Source: an uncultured Clostridia bacterium
Lineage (GTDB): Bacteria > Bacillota > Clostridia > Christensenellales > Borkfalkiaceae
DNA length: 64,000 nucleotides
Direction of reading: 5' to 3'
NCBI GenBank assembly: GCA_944363645.1
Contig: CALVUR010000006.1
Location: 33,442 to 97,441, forward strand
Below the pieces are notes generated by a model, which had not been told where the DNA came from, did not search any database, and saw only the letters and a program-made list of their open reading frames with translations. How positions within the stretch are numbered: position 1 is the stretch's first letter; the number at the start of each line of letters is the position of its first letter. Shown piece after piece: positions 51,882-60,366 of this stretch. The translations under genes and the position numbers were made by a program.

Positions 51882-52959
51882 TTTTCCCCCTTTTGGGTAT
51901 TAAAAGTAGTAGAAGTGGCACCACGTACCCGAAAAATATGAATACATACCCGAAGTAATTTGAAATTACGCCCAGCACTTTAAACAGTTTGCCCGAAAAA
52001 ATTATGGAAAAAATGCAAAGCCCAGCGTTTATGATTATTGCCGGCACAAGTGATTTTTTAAGGGCAAAAGCACGCTCAAAACACTTGGTGGATAGATAAA
52101 TTGGTAAAATTATTGCAAACACTTGTGAAAACATTAGCAAAAATATGGCTACATAATCAAACCTTACCGAGTCCACAAGTGTATAAATGGTCAGTTCAGG
52201 CGTAGCGAAAAAGCGTGAATTCGCTATAGAAGAAAAGACCGCATAAAAGGTAATCATAAATAAAATTACCACAACCGATGCCCCTAAATAACTTAATGTA
52301 AGTTTTAAAGTTTGCCGTTTTTCGCCCTCAAAATGCCCCAAAAAAAGTAGCAAATACACGCTGTCCGAAAACCACATTATGCTTTTAAAAAGTGCGTTAA
52401 CGGGCTTATAGGTGGGTTTTTGTATTATGGGCAGTAGATTTGTAAAGTCTGCTTCAGGGATGGATAAAAAGAAAATCAATAAAAACCCAAGTGCCGTTAG
52501 ATAAATGCACGCATCGGCAGATCTACCTAAAACTTTAAGCCCCTTTAAGGACTGATAAAAACTTACAATAAATAGGGGTATAAACACAAGTTTAGACGGC
52601 GTAATTTCATAAAGGGTGTTATGCACATAATCTTGTTGCTCTAAAAGGGGAACGATTGCTTTTAAGATAAAATACACACCATAGCCAAAGTAAACAATTT
52701 TTGCAAAGGTTTTTGAAAAGTTAGTTTCTAAAACGTTAAAAAGTGTGCTGTTTTGGTGCTTGTAAAAAAGTCGCATACAGCAAAGAAGTACGCCTATGTC
52801 AAGCAAAAATCCCAAAATGGTGGCAACAAAAAGCCGTTCTTCGCAAAAGCCTGCAAGTACCGACGGCAAAAGCGCAATTTTCGTTACGGGCATAAAGGCT
52901 AAAAATATAAAACAAATTTGTCTAAGTTTAAGTTTGTTTTTCTCGTTAGGACTCATCAT
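51865..52959 (-). CDS. gerAB: Spore germination permease, GerAB family
   Basis: APC-superfamily-like B subunit of the germination receptor, 364 residues with about ten membrane helices (RQICFIFLAFMPVTKIALLPSVLAG at the start). Binds germinants with the A and C subunits in the spore inner membrane. It overlaps both neighbours (gerAA by 14 bases, gerAC by 17), a tight operon. A dispersed-element copy encodes PTYKPVNALF in the loop before the sixth helix. Confidence 0.9.
   Translation of the reverse strand: MMSPNEKNKLKLRQICFIFLAFMPVTKIALLPSVLAGFCEERLFVATILGFLLDIGVLLCCMRLFYKHQNSTLFNVLETNFSKTFAKIVYFGYGVYFILKAIVPLLEQQDYVHNTLYEITPSKLVFIPLFIVSFYQSLKGLKVLGRSADACIYLTALGFLLIFFLSIPEADFTNLLPIIQKPTYKPVNALFKSIMWFSDSVYLLLFLGHFEGEKRQTLKLTLSYLGASVVVILFMITFYAVFSSIANSRFFATPELTIYTLVDSVRFDYVAIFLLMFSQVFAIILPIYLSTKCFERAFALKKSLVPAIIINAGLCIFSIIFSGKLFKVLGVISNYFGYVFIFFGYVVPLLLLLIPKRGKNEVKA
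52386..52421 (-). repeat. Dispersed element, copy 18 (inside gerAB)
   Basis: Minus-strand AAAACCCACCTATAAGCCCG then TTAACGCACTTTTT. In frame as TYKPVNALF. Confidence 0.8.
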
Positions 52960-54385
52960 TTTTAATTCTCACTTTGTTTTTGGGCTTTAAAGAAAGCGGT
53001 CTTAATTTGGTTGTTGATAGGTTTGCCATTAAAAGTGTATCCTTTAAATCGCTCTTTTTCATGGGCGCAAAAGGTGCCAAAATAGGCACATCAAAGTTTT
53101 CAAGCGAAACAAGGTAAATAAGCAAAAAGCAGGTCAAAAGCACCAAACCATACCCACCAACAGCCCCAGCAACCACAAGGTATAAAAGCCGTAAAAAGGA
53201 CATGGTGTCAACAAGTTCGGGCGTTACGTATAAGCAAATGCCAGATAGTGCCATAATCATAATGGTCGGCGTTGACACAATGCCGGCCCTTACCGCAGTA
53301 TCGCCAAGCACAAGGGCGCCAACCACCGATAACGCCATACCAACGTATTTTGGCATTCTTACGCTTGCTTCGTTCAAAATCTCAAAAATCAAAAGGGTAA
53401 AAAGCATTTCAAAACTGGGTGATAAAGGTATCCCTTTAATACTGTTTACAATGGTAAGTAAAAAGTTTATGGGTATAATCTGCAAGTGAAAAAGTTGCGC
53501 CGCCACAAAAATTGACGGAAGCGAAAGTGCAAGTATTATGGAAATCAGCCTTAACACCCTTTGCATGTTGGCACGGTAATGGTTTTGAAAATAATCTTCG
53601 CTTGACTGAAAATCTTCAACAAGTAAATAGGGCACCGTTACCGCTATTGGCGAGCCATCTACAATAATCCCCACACGCCCCTCTAAAAGTTTTGCCATTA
53701 AAATGTCGGGCTTTTCAGTGTTGCCAACCTGCTTTACAAGGGAAACTTTATGCTCAACTATGCATTTAGAAATGTAAGAACTATCGCACACGCCGTCAAT
53801 ATCGATTTTAGAAATTCTTTCAACCACCTTTTTTACAATGGTGTCATCGGCAACATCGCTTAAATAAAGCACCGCAACATCGGTTTTAGAATACTTTCCC
53901 ACCGTAATTTTTTTGATCACAAAACTCTCGCTTTTTATCCTTCGGCGCATAAGCCCAAGGTTGGTTTTAAAGCATTCGGTAAACCCTTCACGCGGGCCTT
54001 TTACTACGGCAGATGTGGGCGGTTCACTTATCGCACGTGTGGTGTATTTTAATAAGTCAATCTTGACAGCGGTCGTTTCGCCGTCAATAATTAAAATGCT
54101 TGCGCCAAGTTCAATATCGTTAATTACGCTATCGACGTCGGGGGACGTGGTGGCTTGTGGGCTAAATACACGCTTACAAATGGTATCTGCGTCTGTCTTT
54201 CCTTTATAGTTTGAAAGGGGTTCAACAACAAGCCTACCTAAAACTTCCTTGTCGGTTACAGGGTCAATATAAATAAGTAAGGCATCCTTTTTTCCCATCT
54301 TAAATTCAAAAAAGACTACGTCTTGTGATGTAAGTCTTTTTTTAATAACTTCAAGGTTTTTTGTTAAACTTTTATAAAGCGTCAT
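52946..54385 (-). CDS. gerAA: Spore germination protein, GerAA family
   Basis: A subunit of the germination receptor, 479 residues. Two cytosolic N-terminal domains (about 1-270, including LLEGRVGIIVDGSPIAVTVPYLLVEDFQSSEDYF) are followed by about five membrane helices (FEMLFTLLIFEILNEASVRMPKYVGMALSVVGALVLGDTAVRAG). First gene of gerAA-AB-AC. A sporulation-type promoter is suggested just upstream. The start at 54385 has no ribosome-binding site, so the exact N-terminus is uncertain. Confidence 0.93.
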   Translation of the reverse strand: MTLYKSLTKNLEVIKKRLTSQDVVFFEFKMGKKDALLIYIDPVTDKEVLGRLVVEPLSNYKGKTDADTICKRVFSPQATTSPDVDSVINDIELGASILIIDGETTAVKIDLLKYTTRAISEPPTSAVVKGPREGFTECFKTNLGLMRRRIKSESFVIKKITVGKYSKTDVAVLYLSDVADDTIVKKVVERISKIDIDGVCDSSYISKCIVEHKVSLVKQVGNTEKPDILMAKLLEGRVGIIVDGSPIAVTVPYLLVEDFQSSEDYFQNHYRANMQRVLRLISIILALSLPSIFVAAQLFHLQIIPINFLLTIVNSIKGIPLSPSFEMLFTLLIFEILNEASVRMPKYVGMALSVVGALVLGDTAVRAGIVSTPTIMIMALSGICLYVTPELVDTMSFLRLLYLVVAGAVGGYGLVLLTCFLLIYLVSLENFDVPILAPFAPMKKSDLKDTLLMANLSTTKLRPLSLKPKNKVRIKNDES

Positions 54386-54390
54386 ACACT

Positions 54391-54419
54391 TATTTTGGTT
54401 GTTGAAAATTTTTTTATGC
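54391..54419 (-). promoter_or_regulatory. Candidate sigma-G-type promoter of gerA operon
   Basis: GCATA, 17-base spacer, CAAAATA on the minus strand, similar to forespore sigma-G promoters. Only five bases separate it from the annotated ATG. Confidence 0.4.
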
Positions 54420-54438
54420 GCTTTGTGTCATAATGCCC

Positions 54439-54466
54439 TTGACAAATGAAAATTTGCCCCTATAAT
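54439..54466 (+). promoter_or_regulatory. Strong sigma-A promoter
   Basis: TTGACA, 16-base spacer, TATAAT, reading towards the gene at 54604 with a leader of about 130 bases. Confidence 0.75.
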
Positions 54467-54603
54467 TATCGTAACGCTTGGAAAATTTAATTTTTGGGGG
54501 GTGAATTAGGGTGAAATGTTTCTTGTATAAGTTTAAAAACAAGTTTAGACAAAGACTTGAAAATTTACGTTGCCCTAAATAGCCTTCCTAAAGGTGGTTA
54601 TAA

Positions 54604-55122
54604 GTGCAAGAAGTAAATATTTTAAACCTTATTAAAAATTCCAATCCGGAAATAGTTGTAGCGGCCGCTATATCGTGTGTACTAACGCTTACAATAAGCG
54701 CTTCTCATAAGTTTTCGTCTAAGACATTTTTTATTATTTCCTTTGTAATCGGTACTTGTGGCTGTTTCATACTATCTTTGTGTTTAAATGCTTTTTCCGT
54801 CAGCGTAATAATGATTAAAAACGCCGTAGCAAGTGGTACGCTGTCCGTTACCATTACCGCTTTTATAAAAAGATTCGCCTTTTTAGAAAGTGATGACATT
54901 AAAACTTCGCTTCAAAAACTTTTGTCAAGCATAATTTTGTCCGATAAACTTGATGAAGTCGTTGACGAAATAATTTTAAAGTTGGGCGATGCCGAAACCA
55001 CTCTCACCGGACAAGAGCTCAAAGTCATTTTAAAGGAAAATACAACCTTAAATGACGATGAAAAACTCGATGCCGTCGTAAATATCATTATCGAGGCACT
55101 TAATAAGCACACTAAAACTTAA
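54604..55122 (+). CDS. Membrane protein of unknown function
   Basis: 172 residues starting with GTG at 54604, which has AAAGGTGG eight bases upstream. Two hydrophobic helices (about 17-32 and 42-68) and a possible third (72-92) precede an amphipathic, charged C-terminal part (93-172) of alternating Leu/Asp/Glu helices. The layout is holin-like, but no family could be named. It is divergent from gerAA. A terminator follows. Confidence 0.7.
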   Translation: MQEVNILNLIKNSNPEIVVAAAISCVLTLTISASHKFSSKTFFIISFVIGTCGCFILSLCLNAFSVSVIMIKNAVASGTLSVTITAFIKRFAFLESDDIKTSLQKLLSSIILSDKLDEVVDEIILKLGDAETTLTGQELKVILKENTTLNDDEKLDAVVNIIIEALNKHTKT

Positions 55123-55129
55123 TATTAAA

Positions 55130-55178
55130 GCGTGTTAATTTGTTGGCTTTTTCCTTCAAATCAACACGCCTTTTTATT
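55130..55178 (+). terminator. Terminator of the 54604 gene
   Basis: GCGTGTT-A-ATTTG paired with CAAAT-C-AACACGC (one mismatch), T tail. Confidence 0.85.
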
Positions 55179-55290
55179 TGCTTGTTTTATTTTGTTTTTT
55201 GTGGTAAAATATTGAAAAAGTTAATGGTATCTTCTTTTTTTATTTAAAGGTGTAATTTTGATAAAAAAGGGGATAAAAGGAAATTTAAAA

Positions 55291-56001
55291 ATGAAATATC
55301 AATATATTTTGTTTGATTTATACGGTACACTTTGTGATATCATGACCGACGAAAACATGCCCTTTGTTTGGCGTGTTACGGCAGACAATTACGCAAAATT
55401 TGGCGCAGTCTATACCCCTGAAGAACTCAAAAAGTCCTTCTATAGGTCGGTTAACGAGCAAATTGAGGGTAAAGATAGCGATTTTGAACCAGATTTAGCA
55501 CTCACTTTTAAAAAGTTGTTTTTAGATAAAAATGTGCAAGTTAGTGATGACGTAATTTTACAAATCGGTCAAGAATTTAGAAAATCTTCCACTTTGTTTT
55601 TAAATTTGTATGACGGCGTAATCGACGGCTTAAAAGCCCTTAAGGCGGAAGGCAAAAAACTTATTTTGATGTCAAACGCCCAACGCATTTTTACTTATCC
55701 AGAACTTGAAATTTTAAACCTTGTTGACCTATTTGACGACATCTTTATATCTTCAGATTACGGCGTTAAAAAACCAAGTTTAAAGTTTTACGACCTTCCT
55801 TTTAAAAAGTACGGTATCAATAAAGAAAATGCAATCATGGTCGGCAACGACGGCACTTGCGATATTTTGGGCGCAAAAACTTACGGCATTGATACAATGT
55901 ATGTCAGGACAAACACTTCCCCTAAAGAAGAATATCCGCCCGCAACTTACATTTTTTCAAGCCACAACTTTAAAGTTATGACAAAAATTTTAATGGTTTA
56001 A
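55291..56001 (+). CDS. HAD-superfamily hydrolase (YjjG-like)
   Basis: 236 residues from the ATG at 55291. Motif I FDLYGTL (catalytic Asp; second Asp replaced by Tyr as in haloacid-dehalogenase types), motif II LILMSNAQ, motif III K in VKKPSLKFYD, motif IV MVGNDGTCDILGAK. Cap domain of helices at about 20-110. Probably a small-molecule phosphatase such as a nucleotidase. A TTG start at 55258, with a good ribosome-binding site, is an alternative. Confidence 0.88.
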   Translation: MKYQYILFDLYGTLCDIMTDENMPFVWRVTADNYAKFGAVYTPEELKKSFYRSVNEQIEGKDSDFEPDLALTFKKLFLDKNVQVSDDVILQIGQEFRKSSTLFLNLYDGVIDGLKALKAEGKKLILMSNAQRIFTYPELEILNLVDLFDDIFISSDYGVKKPSLKFYDLPFKKYGINKENAIMVGNDGTCDILGAKTYGIDTMYVRTNTSPKEEYPPATYIFSSHNFKVMTKILMV

Positions 56002-56007
56002 ATAAAA

Positions 56008-56043
56008 AAAAGACAAGCCGAATTTTTGGCTTGTCTTTTTTTT
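56008..56043 (+). terminator. Terminator of the HAD gene
   Basis: AAAAGACAAGCC/GGCTTGTCTTTT stem, T-run. Confidence 0.92.
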
Positions 56044-56142
56044 GTGTTGGTGGGGGTATGTAAGCGGTTTTTAATAAATTTAAAGGTGATTTTTAGTAAA
56101 AAAACGCTAAAAAAGTAGTTTATTTATAGGTAAAGAAAAATC

Positions 56143-56180
56143 AAAAAAGTGGTGATAATCGGCTTATAGGCGGACTTTTT
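56143..56180 (-). repeat. Dispersed element, copy 19 (intergenic)
   Basis: Full copy, second subtype: AAAAAGTCCGCCTATAAGCC then GATTATCACCACTTTTTT. Confidence 0.85.
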
Positions 56181-56194
56181 ATATAAAAAACAAT

Positions 56195-56219
56195 AAAAAA
56201 GGTGGCAAAAAGCCACCAA
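56195..56219 (-). terminator. Terminator of dut
   Basis: GGTGGC/GCCACC stem, T6 on the minus strand. Confidence 0.85.
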
Positions 56220-56228
56220 AAATACATA

Positions 56229-56672
56229 TTATTTGCCAGAAGAGCCAAAACCGCTTTCCCCACGCACCGTTGTTGTTAAATTTTCGGTTAAATCAAACTG
56301 CGCTTTAAAATAAGGGGTAAAAATTATTTGCGCAATGCGGTCGCCACACTCTATAACTTGTACATTATTCCCGTGGTTGTGTATGGGTACCATAATTTCC
56401 CCACGATAATCACTGTCAATTACGCCAACCTTATTTGCGGGGGCTAAATCACGCTTTGTGGCAAGTCCACTTCTTGCATAAACAAGCCCAACAATACCTT
56501 GTGGCATTTCAAATGAAAGCCCCGTTTTTATCACTACCGTTTGATGTGGTAAAATTTCCACACGTTCTATTGCAGAATATAAATCTGCCCCGGCAGATTC
56601 CGTCGATGCATAAGTTGGCATGGTCGCCAAATTAGATAATATTTTTACTTTAACATTGATTTCATTTATCAT
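56229..56672 (-). CDS. dut: Deoxyuridine 5'-triphosphate nucleotidohydrolase
   Basis: Trimeric dUTPase hydrolysing dUTP to dUMP, 147 residues. All five motifs are present: ESAGADLYS (I), YARSGLA (II), GVIDSDYRGEI (III), GDRIAQIIF (IV) and RGESGFGSSG (V). It keeps uracil out of DNA and feeds thymidylate synthesis. Normal length. AAGGAAT precedes the ATG. It is monocistronic. Confidence 0.97.
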   Translation of the reverse strand: MINEINVKVKILSNLATMPTYASTESAGADLYSAIERVEILPHQTVVIKTGLSFEMPQGIVGLVYARSGLATKRDLAPANKVGVIDSDYRGEIMVPIHNHGNNVQVIECGDRIAQIIFTPYFKAQFDLTENLTTTVRGESGFGSSGK

Positions 56673-56894
56673 AACTAAATTCCTTATAATTTAATTATAA
56701 GTGTAAAACAAATTTATGTCAATAAGATGGGCATGGTTGCGTATTAAAAATTAAGTAAAACAATTTTAATTACCTATTGAAAAACAAGCGGTGTTGTGTT
56801 ATAATTTTATTGTATATGGCAAAAAAATTTTAAAATTTTTGTAAAAATTATTTTTCAAATTTAAGATAAAAAATCAATTTAATGGGGGGCATGT

Positions 56895-57926
56895 ATGCAA
56901 AACGTACTAAAAAGTGGCAAATTGTTGGATGAAAAAGGCAATTTATGTGAATCAGGTTACAGTTTAGATTATGTTAAAGAATATAACCGTAGCGATATAA
57001 AAGCAGGCAAGTTAAGGATAAAGGAATGGGATTATTATTTAATTTCAAACGAAGACTATGCTGTGGCACTTACCATTGACGACAACAGTTATATGTCGCT
57101 TGCCTCGGTAAGTTTTTTAGATTTTAAAAAGCCAAGTTACATTACAAAAAGTCAAATTAAACTTTTGTCGCTCGGTAAAATAGGCTTGCCGTCAAGTTTT
57201 AAAGAAGGCAATGTTTACTACAAAAGCAAAAAAGTGCGTGGCAGTTTTTTAAAGGACAGCAAACGCCGTATTTTAAGTTTCAAGTACGCTAAATTTGATG
57301 GCAAAAACGACTTTGAATGTTATTTTACCTTAACTGACGAACCACGTGATAAAATGGTAATCGCCACCCCGTTTGACAAGGAAAAATATTTTTATTACAA
57401 CGCAAAAATCAACCTTATGCGTGCCGAAGGCTGGGCAAAAATCGGCGACACCGTTTACAATTTTTCAAAGACAAATACCCTTGCAACGCTCGATTGGGGC
57501 AGGGGTGTGTGGACTTATAACAATGAATGGTATTGGGGTAGCCTTCAATGCTATCTAAACGACGGCACACGTTTTGGCTTTAATATGGGCTATGGTTTTG
57601 GCAATACCGAAAAGGCTTCCGAAAACATGATTTTCGTTGAAAACACCGCTCACAAACTTGATAGGCTCACCTTCAATATCCCTAAAAACGAAAAAGGCAA
57701 GTATGATTATATGAAAGATTGGACGTTTACCGACAACGAAAACCGCTTCAATCTCACCTTTAAACCCATCATCGACCGTGAAGACAATACAAATTTGGGC
57801 GTTTTGGCAAGTTTACAGCACCAAGTTTTCGGCGTTTTTAATGGTGAAGTCGTTTTAGATGACGGCTCAATTATCAAGGTGGAAAACAAATTAGGCTTTG
57901 CCGAACATGTAAGAAATAAGTGGTAA
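56895..57926 (+). CDS. DUF2804-family protein
   Basis: 343 residues. The family signature is seen in LATLDWGRGVWTYNNEWYWGSLQ (about 195-217), with long beta-strand-rich sequence before and after it. The N-terminus lacks a signal peptide. Family function is unknown; the lipocalin/AttH-like fold suggests binding of a hydrophobic ligand (inference from fold). GGGGGG and an ATG-rich start (ATGTATG) precede the gene. It is monocistronic. Confidence 0.85.
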   Translation: MQNVLKSGKLLDEKGNLCESGYSLDYVKEYNRSDIKAGKLRIKEWDYYLISNEDYAVALTIDDNSYMSLASVSFLDFKKPSYITKSQIKLLSLGKIGLPSSFKEGNVYYKSKKVRGSFLKDSKRRILSFKYAKFDGKNDFECYFTLTDEPRDKMVIATPFDKEKYFYYNAKINLMRAEGWAKIGDTVYNFSKTNTLATLDWGRGVWTYNNEWYWGSLQCYLNDGTRFGFNMGYGFGNTEKASENMIFVENTAHKLDRLTFNIPKNEKGKYDYMKDWTFTDNENRFNLTFKPIIDREDNTNLGVLASLQHQVFGVFNGEVVLDDGSIIKVENKLGFAEHVRNKW

Positions 57927-57971
57927 AATTTTTAGGTTAGATAAAATTTTTTAAACAAAGTTTAAACTTTT

Positions 57972-58006
57972 AAAGACGGGTAAAATTGCTCGTCTTTAAT
58001 TTTTTG
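57972..58006 (+). terminator. Terminator of the DUF2804 gene
   Basis: TAAAGACG/CGTCTTTA stem with T6. Confidence 0.8.
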
Positions 58007-58017
58007 CTTAATTTGGT

Positions 58018-58046
58018 TTGCCATATACCAAAAAAAGGTATATAAT
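58018..58046 (+). promoter_or_regulatory. Promoter of gpmI
   Basis: TTGCCA, 17-base spacer, TATAAT. Confidence 0.75.
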
Positions 58047-58113
58047 ATAGTTAGCGGTTAATAATTTAACGGCTATAAAAATAGTAAAAATATAAAATCA
58101 AGGTGATATAAAA

Positions 58114-59655
58114 ATGAAAAACAGACCAGTATGTTTAGTTATTATGGATGGCTATGGTATCAGGGAAAGTAGCGACGGCAACGCTATAAAAATTGCCAAT
58201 AACGGTACTATAGACCAACTTTTTGCAAAATACCCATCAACTCAACTCGGCGCAAGCGGTTTATCTGTTGGGCTTCCTGACGGTCAAATGGGCAACAGTG
58301 AAGTAGGGCATTTAAACATCGGCGCAGGCAGAATCGTTTATCAAGAACTTACAAGAATCACCAAGTCAATTGACGACGGCGACTTTTTTGAAAATGAAGA
58401 ACTTTTAGGCGCAATCGAAAGCGCAAACAAAAACGGCAAGGCACTTCACTTATACGGCTTGTTGTCAGACGGCGGTGTCCACAGCCACAACACACACCTT
58501 TATGCGCTCGTTCGCTTAGCAAAATTAAAGGGCGTAAAAGAACTTTATGTTCACTGCTTCTTAGACGGCCGTGATGTATCCCCAACAAGTGGTGCATCCT
58601 TTATCGAAGACTTACAAAAGGTTTTAGACAGCGTTGGTCTTGGCAAGGTTGCAACCGTTGCCGGCAGATATTACGCAATGGACCGTGACAACCGTTGGGA
58701 AAGGGTAGAAAAGGCTTACGACAGTTTGACAATCGGTAACGGCGTTAAGGTTAGCGATGCTGTAAAGGCTGTAAAAGATAGTTACGCAAACGGCGTTACT
58801 GACGAATTCGTTTTACCAACAAACGTTTACGAAAACGATCAACCTGTTGGCTTAATTAAAGAAGGCGATTCAATCATCTTCTACAACTTCCGCCCCGACC
58901 GTGCAAGGGAAATCACCCGTGCCTTTACCGAAAAAGAATTTTCCGGCTTTGAAAGAAAGACTGGCTTTTTAAACCCATACTATGTATGCTTTACCCGTTA
59001 TGACGCAACCTTTACAAACGTTCACATTGCGTTTAAGCCCGTTACATTAACAAACACTTTGGGCGAATATTTGGCAAACAAGGGCTACACCCAATTACGT
59101 ATTGCCGAAACAGAAAAGTACGCCCACGTAACATTCTTCTTCAACGGCGGTGTTGAAGCACCAAACAAAAACGAATTTAGAGATTTAATTCCTTCACCAA
59201 AGGTCGCAACTTACGACTTAAAACCTGACATGAGCGCAAACGAAGTTACCGCTAAGGTGCTTGAAGAAATCAATAGCGACAAGTTTGACGTAATCATTTT
59301 AAACTTTGCAAACTGCGACATGGTCGGTCACACAGGCGTATTAAACGCTGCGGTCGAAGCCGTTACCACCGTTGAAAATTGCGTTATGCAGGTTGTAAAT
59401 GCAGTTAAATCTAAGGGCGGTGTAACTTTAATTACCGCTGACCACGGCAATGCCGACATGATGATCGCTGAAGACGGCGAACCATTCACCGCACACACCA
59501 CAAACCCCGTTCCATTCATCTTGGTTGGCGACGGATATTTAGGCAAGACTTTGCGCTCTGGCGGTATCTTGGCTGACATTGCACCAACCCTTCTTGAAGT
59601 TATGGGCGAAGAAATCCCAGCCGAAATGACAGGCAAGTCCTTAATCAATAAATAA
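58114..59655 (+). CDS. gpmI: 2,3-bisphosphoglycerate-independent phosphoglycerate mutase
   Basis: Mn-dependent glycolytic enzyme of 513 residues. N-terminal LVIMDGYGI (metal Asp), GQMGNSEVGHLNIGAGR with the catalytic Ser, HCFLDGRDVSP, AGRYYAMDRDNRWER, YNFRPDRARE, and the C-terminal metal ligands LITADHGNADMM and FTAHTTNPVP. AAGGTGAT precedes the ATG. It is transcribed alone, followed by the secG-rnr-smpB group. Confidence 0.97.
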   Translation: MKNRPVCLVIMDGYGIRESSDGNAIKIANNGTIDQLFAKYPSTQLGASGLSVGLPDGQMGNSEVGHLNIGAGRIVYQELTRITKSIDDGDFFENEELLGAIESANKNGKALHLYGLLSDGGVHSHNTHLYALVRLAKLKGVKELYVHCFLDGRDVSPTSGASFIEDLQKVLDSVGLGKVATVAGRYYAMDRDNRWERVEKAYDSLTIGNGVKVSDAVKAVKDSYANGVTDEFVLPTNVYENDQPVGLIKEGDSIIFYNFRPDRAREITRAFTEKEFSGFERKTGFLNPYYVCFTRYDATFTNVHIAFKPVTLTNTLGEYLANKGYTQLRIAETEKYAHVTFFFNGGVEAPNKNEFRDLIPSPKVATYDLKPDMSANEVTAKVLEEINSDKFDVIILNFANCDMVGHTGVLNAAVEAVTTVENCVMQVVNAVKSKGGVTLITADHGNADMMIAEDGEPFTAHTTNPVPFILVGDGYLGKTLRSGGILADIAPTLLEVMGEEIPAEMTGKSLINK

Positions 59656-59683
59656 TTTTTGTAAAATAGTTTTACTTTTTCCC

Positions 59684-59715
59684 GCTAAAAGGCTATTTGA
59701 CGGGAAAAAGTAACT
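59684..59715 (+). terminator. Inverted repeat after gpmI, probable terminator
   Basis: ACTTTTTCCCG/CGGGAAAAAGT stem with a 16-base loop, followed by AACTTTTTA. Confidence 0.6.
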
Positions 59716-59732
59716 TTTTATTGCAAAAATGC

Positions 59733-59761
59733 TTGTAAAAACTTGCATTGTGTGTTATAAT
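59733..59761 (+). promoter_or_regulatory. Promoter of secG
   Basis: TTGTAA, 17-base spacer, TATAAT. Confidence 0.7.
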
Positions 59762-59801
59762 TGATAAGCATTTTGAAAATACTTAGGTACGGAGATATAT
59801 T

Positions 59802-60089
59802 ATGTTAGCAAATTTATTGGCAAGTTATGGTTTATACCAAGGTCTTTCTATCGGCTTTATAGTAGGCGCAGTTATTTGTGCTATTTTCGTTATCATCGTT
59901 GTTTTAATTCAACCAGGTAACTCAAATGGTATTAGCGCACTCGGTTCAAACGCTGAAACATTCTACAATAAGGATAAGGGCAAAACTCTCGAATCCAAAT
60001 TGAAAAAATTAACCTATGTAAGTCTTGCTATCATGGCATTATTTATGATCGGTTTCTTTGTTATTCAGCTTCCAGGTGTTCTCCTTTAA
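59802..60089 (+). CDS. secG: Preprotein translocase subunit SecG
   Basis: Auxiliary subunit of the SecYEG channel, 95 residues. Two membrane helices (about 16-36 and 70-90) flank a loop with LIQPGNSNGISALGSNAETFY, matching the conserved GxGxxxG region of SecG. It is upstream of rnr-smpB-ssrA as in other Firmicutes. GGAGA lies before the ATG; a terminator follows. Confidence 0.9.
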   Translation: MLANLLASYGLYQGLSIGFIVGAVICAIFVIIVVLIQPGNSNGISALGSNAETFYNKDKGKTLESKLKKLTYVSLAIMALFMIGFFVIQLPGVLL

Positions 60090-60102
60090 TTTATTGCTTA
60101 CT

Positions 60103-60133
60103 AACGGCCACTTTTTTAGTGGTCGTTTTTTAT
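60103..60133 (+). terminator. Terminator of secG
   Basis: AACGGCCACT/AGTGGTCGTT stem, T6. Confidence 0.9.
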
Positions 60134-60366
60134 AACTTGTTTTTAAATTTTTTAAAAAATAATCACAATTTTATGGTAAATTTATAGTGTAAATTTTTTA
60201 AAGTGTGCTATTTTTTATCTCAAAAAATTACTGCTTTAAAATAGGTTTATTGCCACTTTTTTTTGCCGATGTGCCATAATGTATACGGTTTTTCGGCAAA
60301 ATTTTCTAAAAAATATAAAATAGACCACTCAAAAATATTTAAAAATAGATATAAAGGATAGTTTTA

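Noticed and set aside
54604..55122. Holin/phage remnant
   Set aside because: Only the helix layout is similar; no phage genes surround it.
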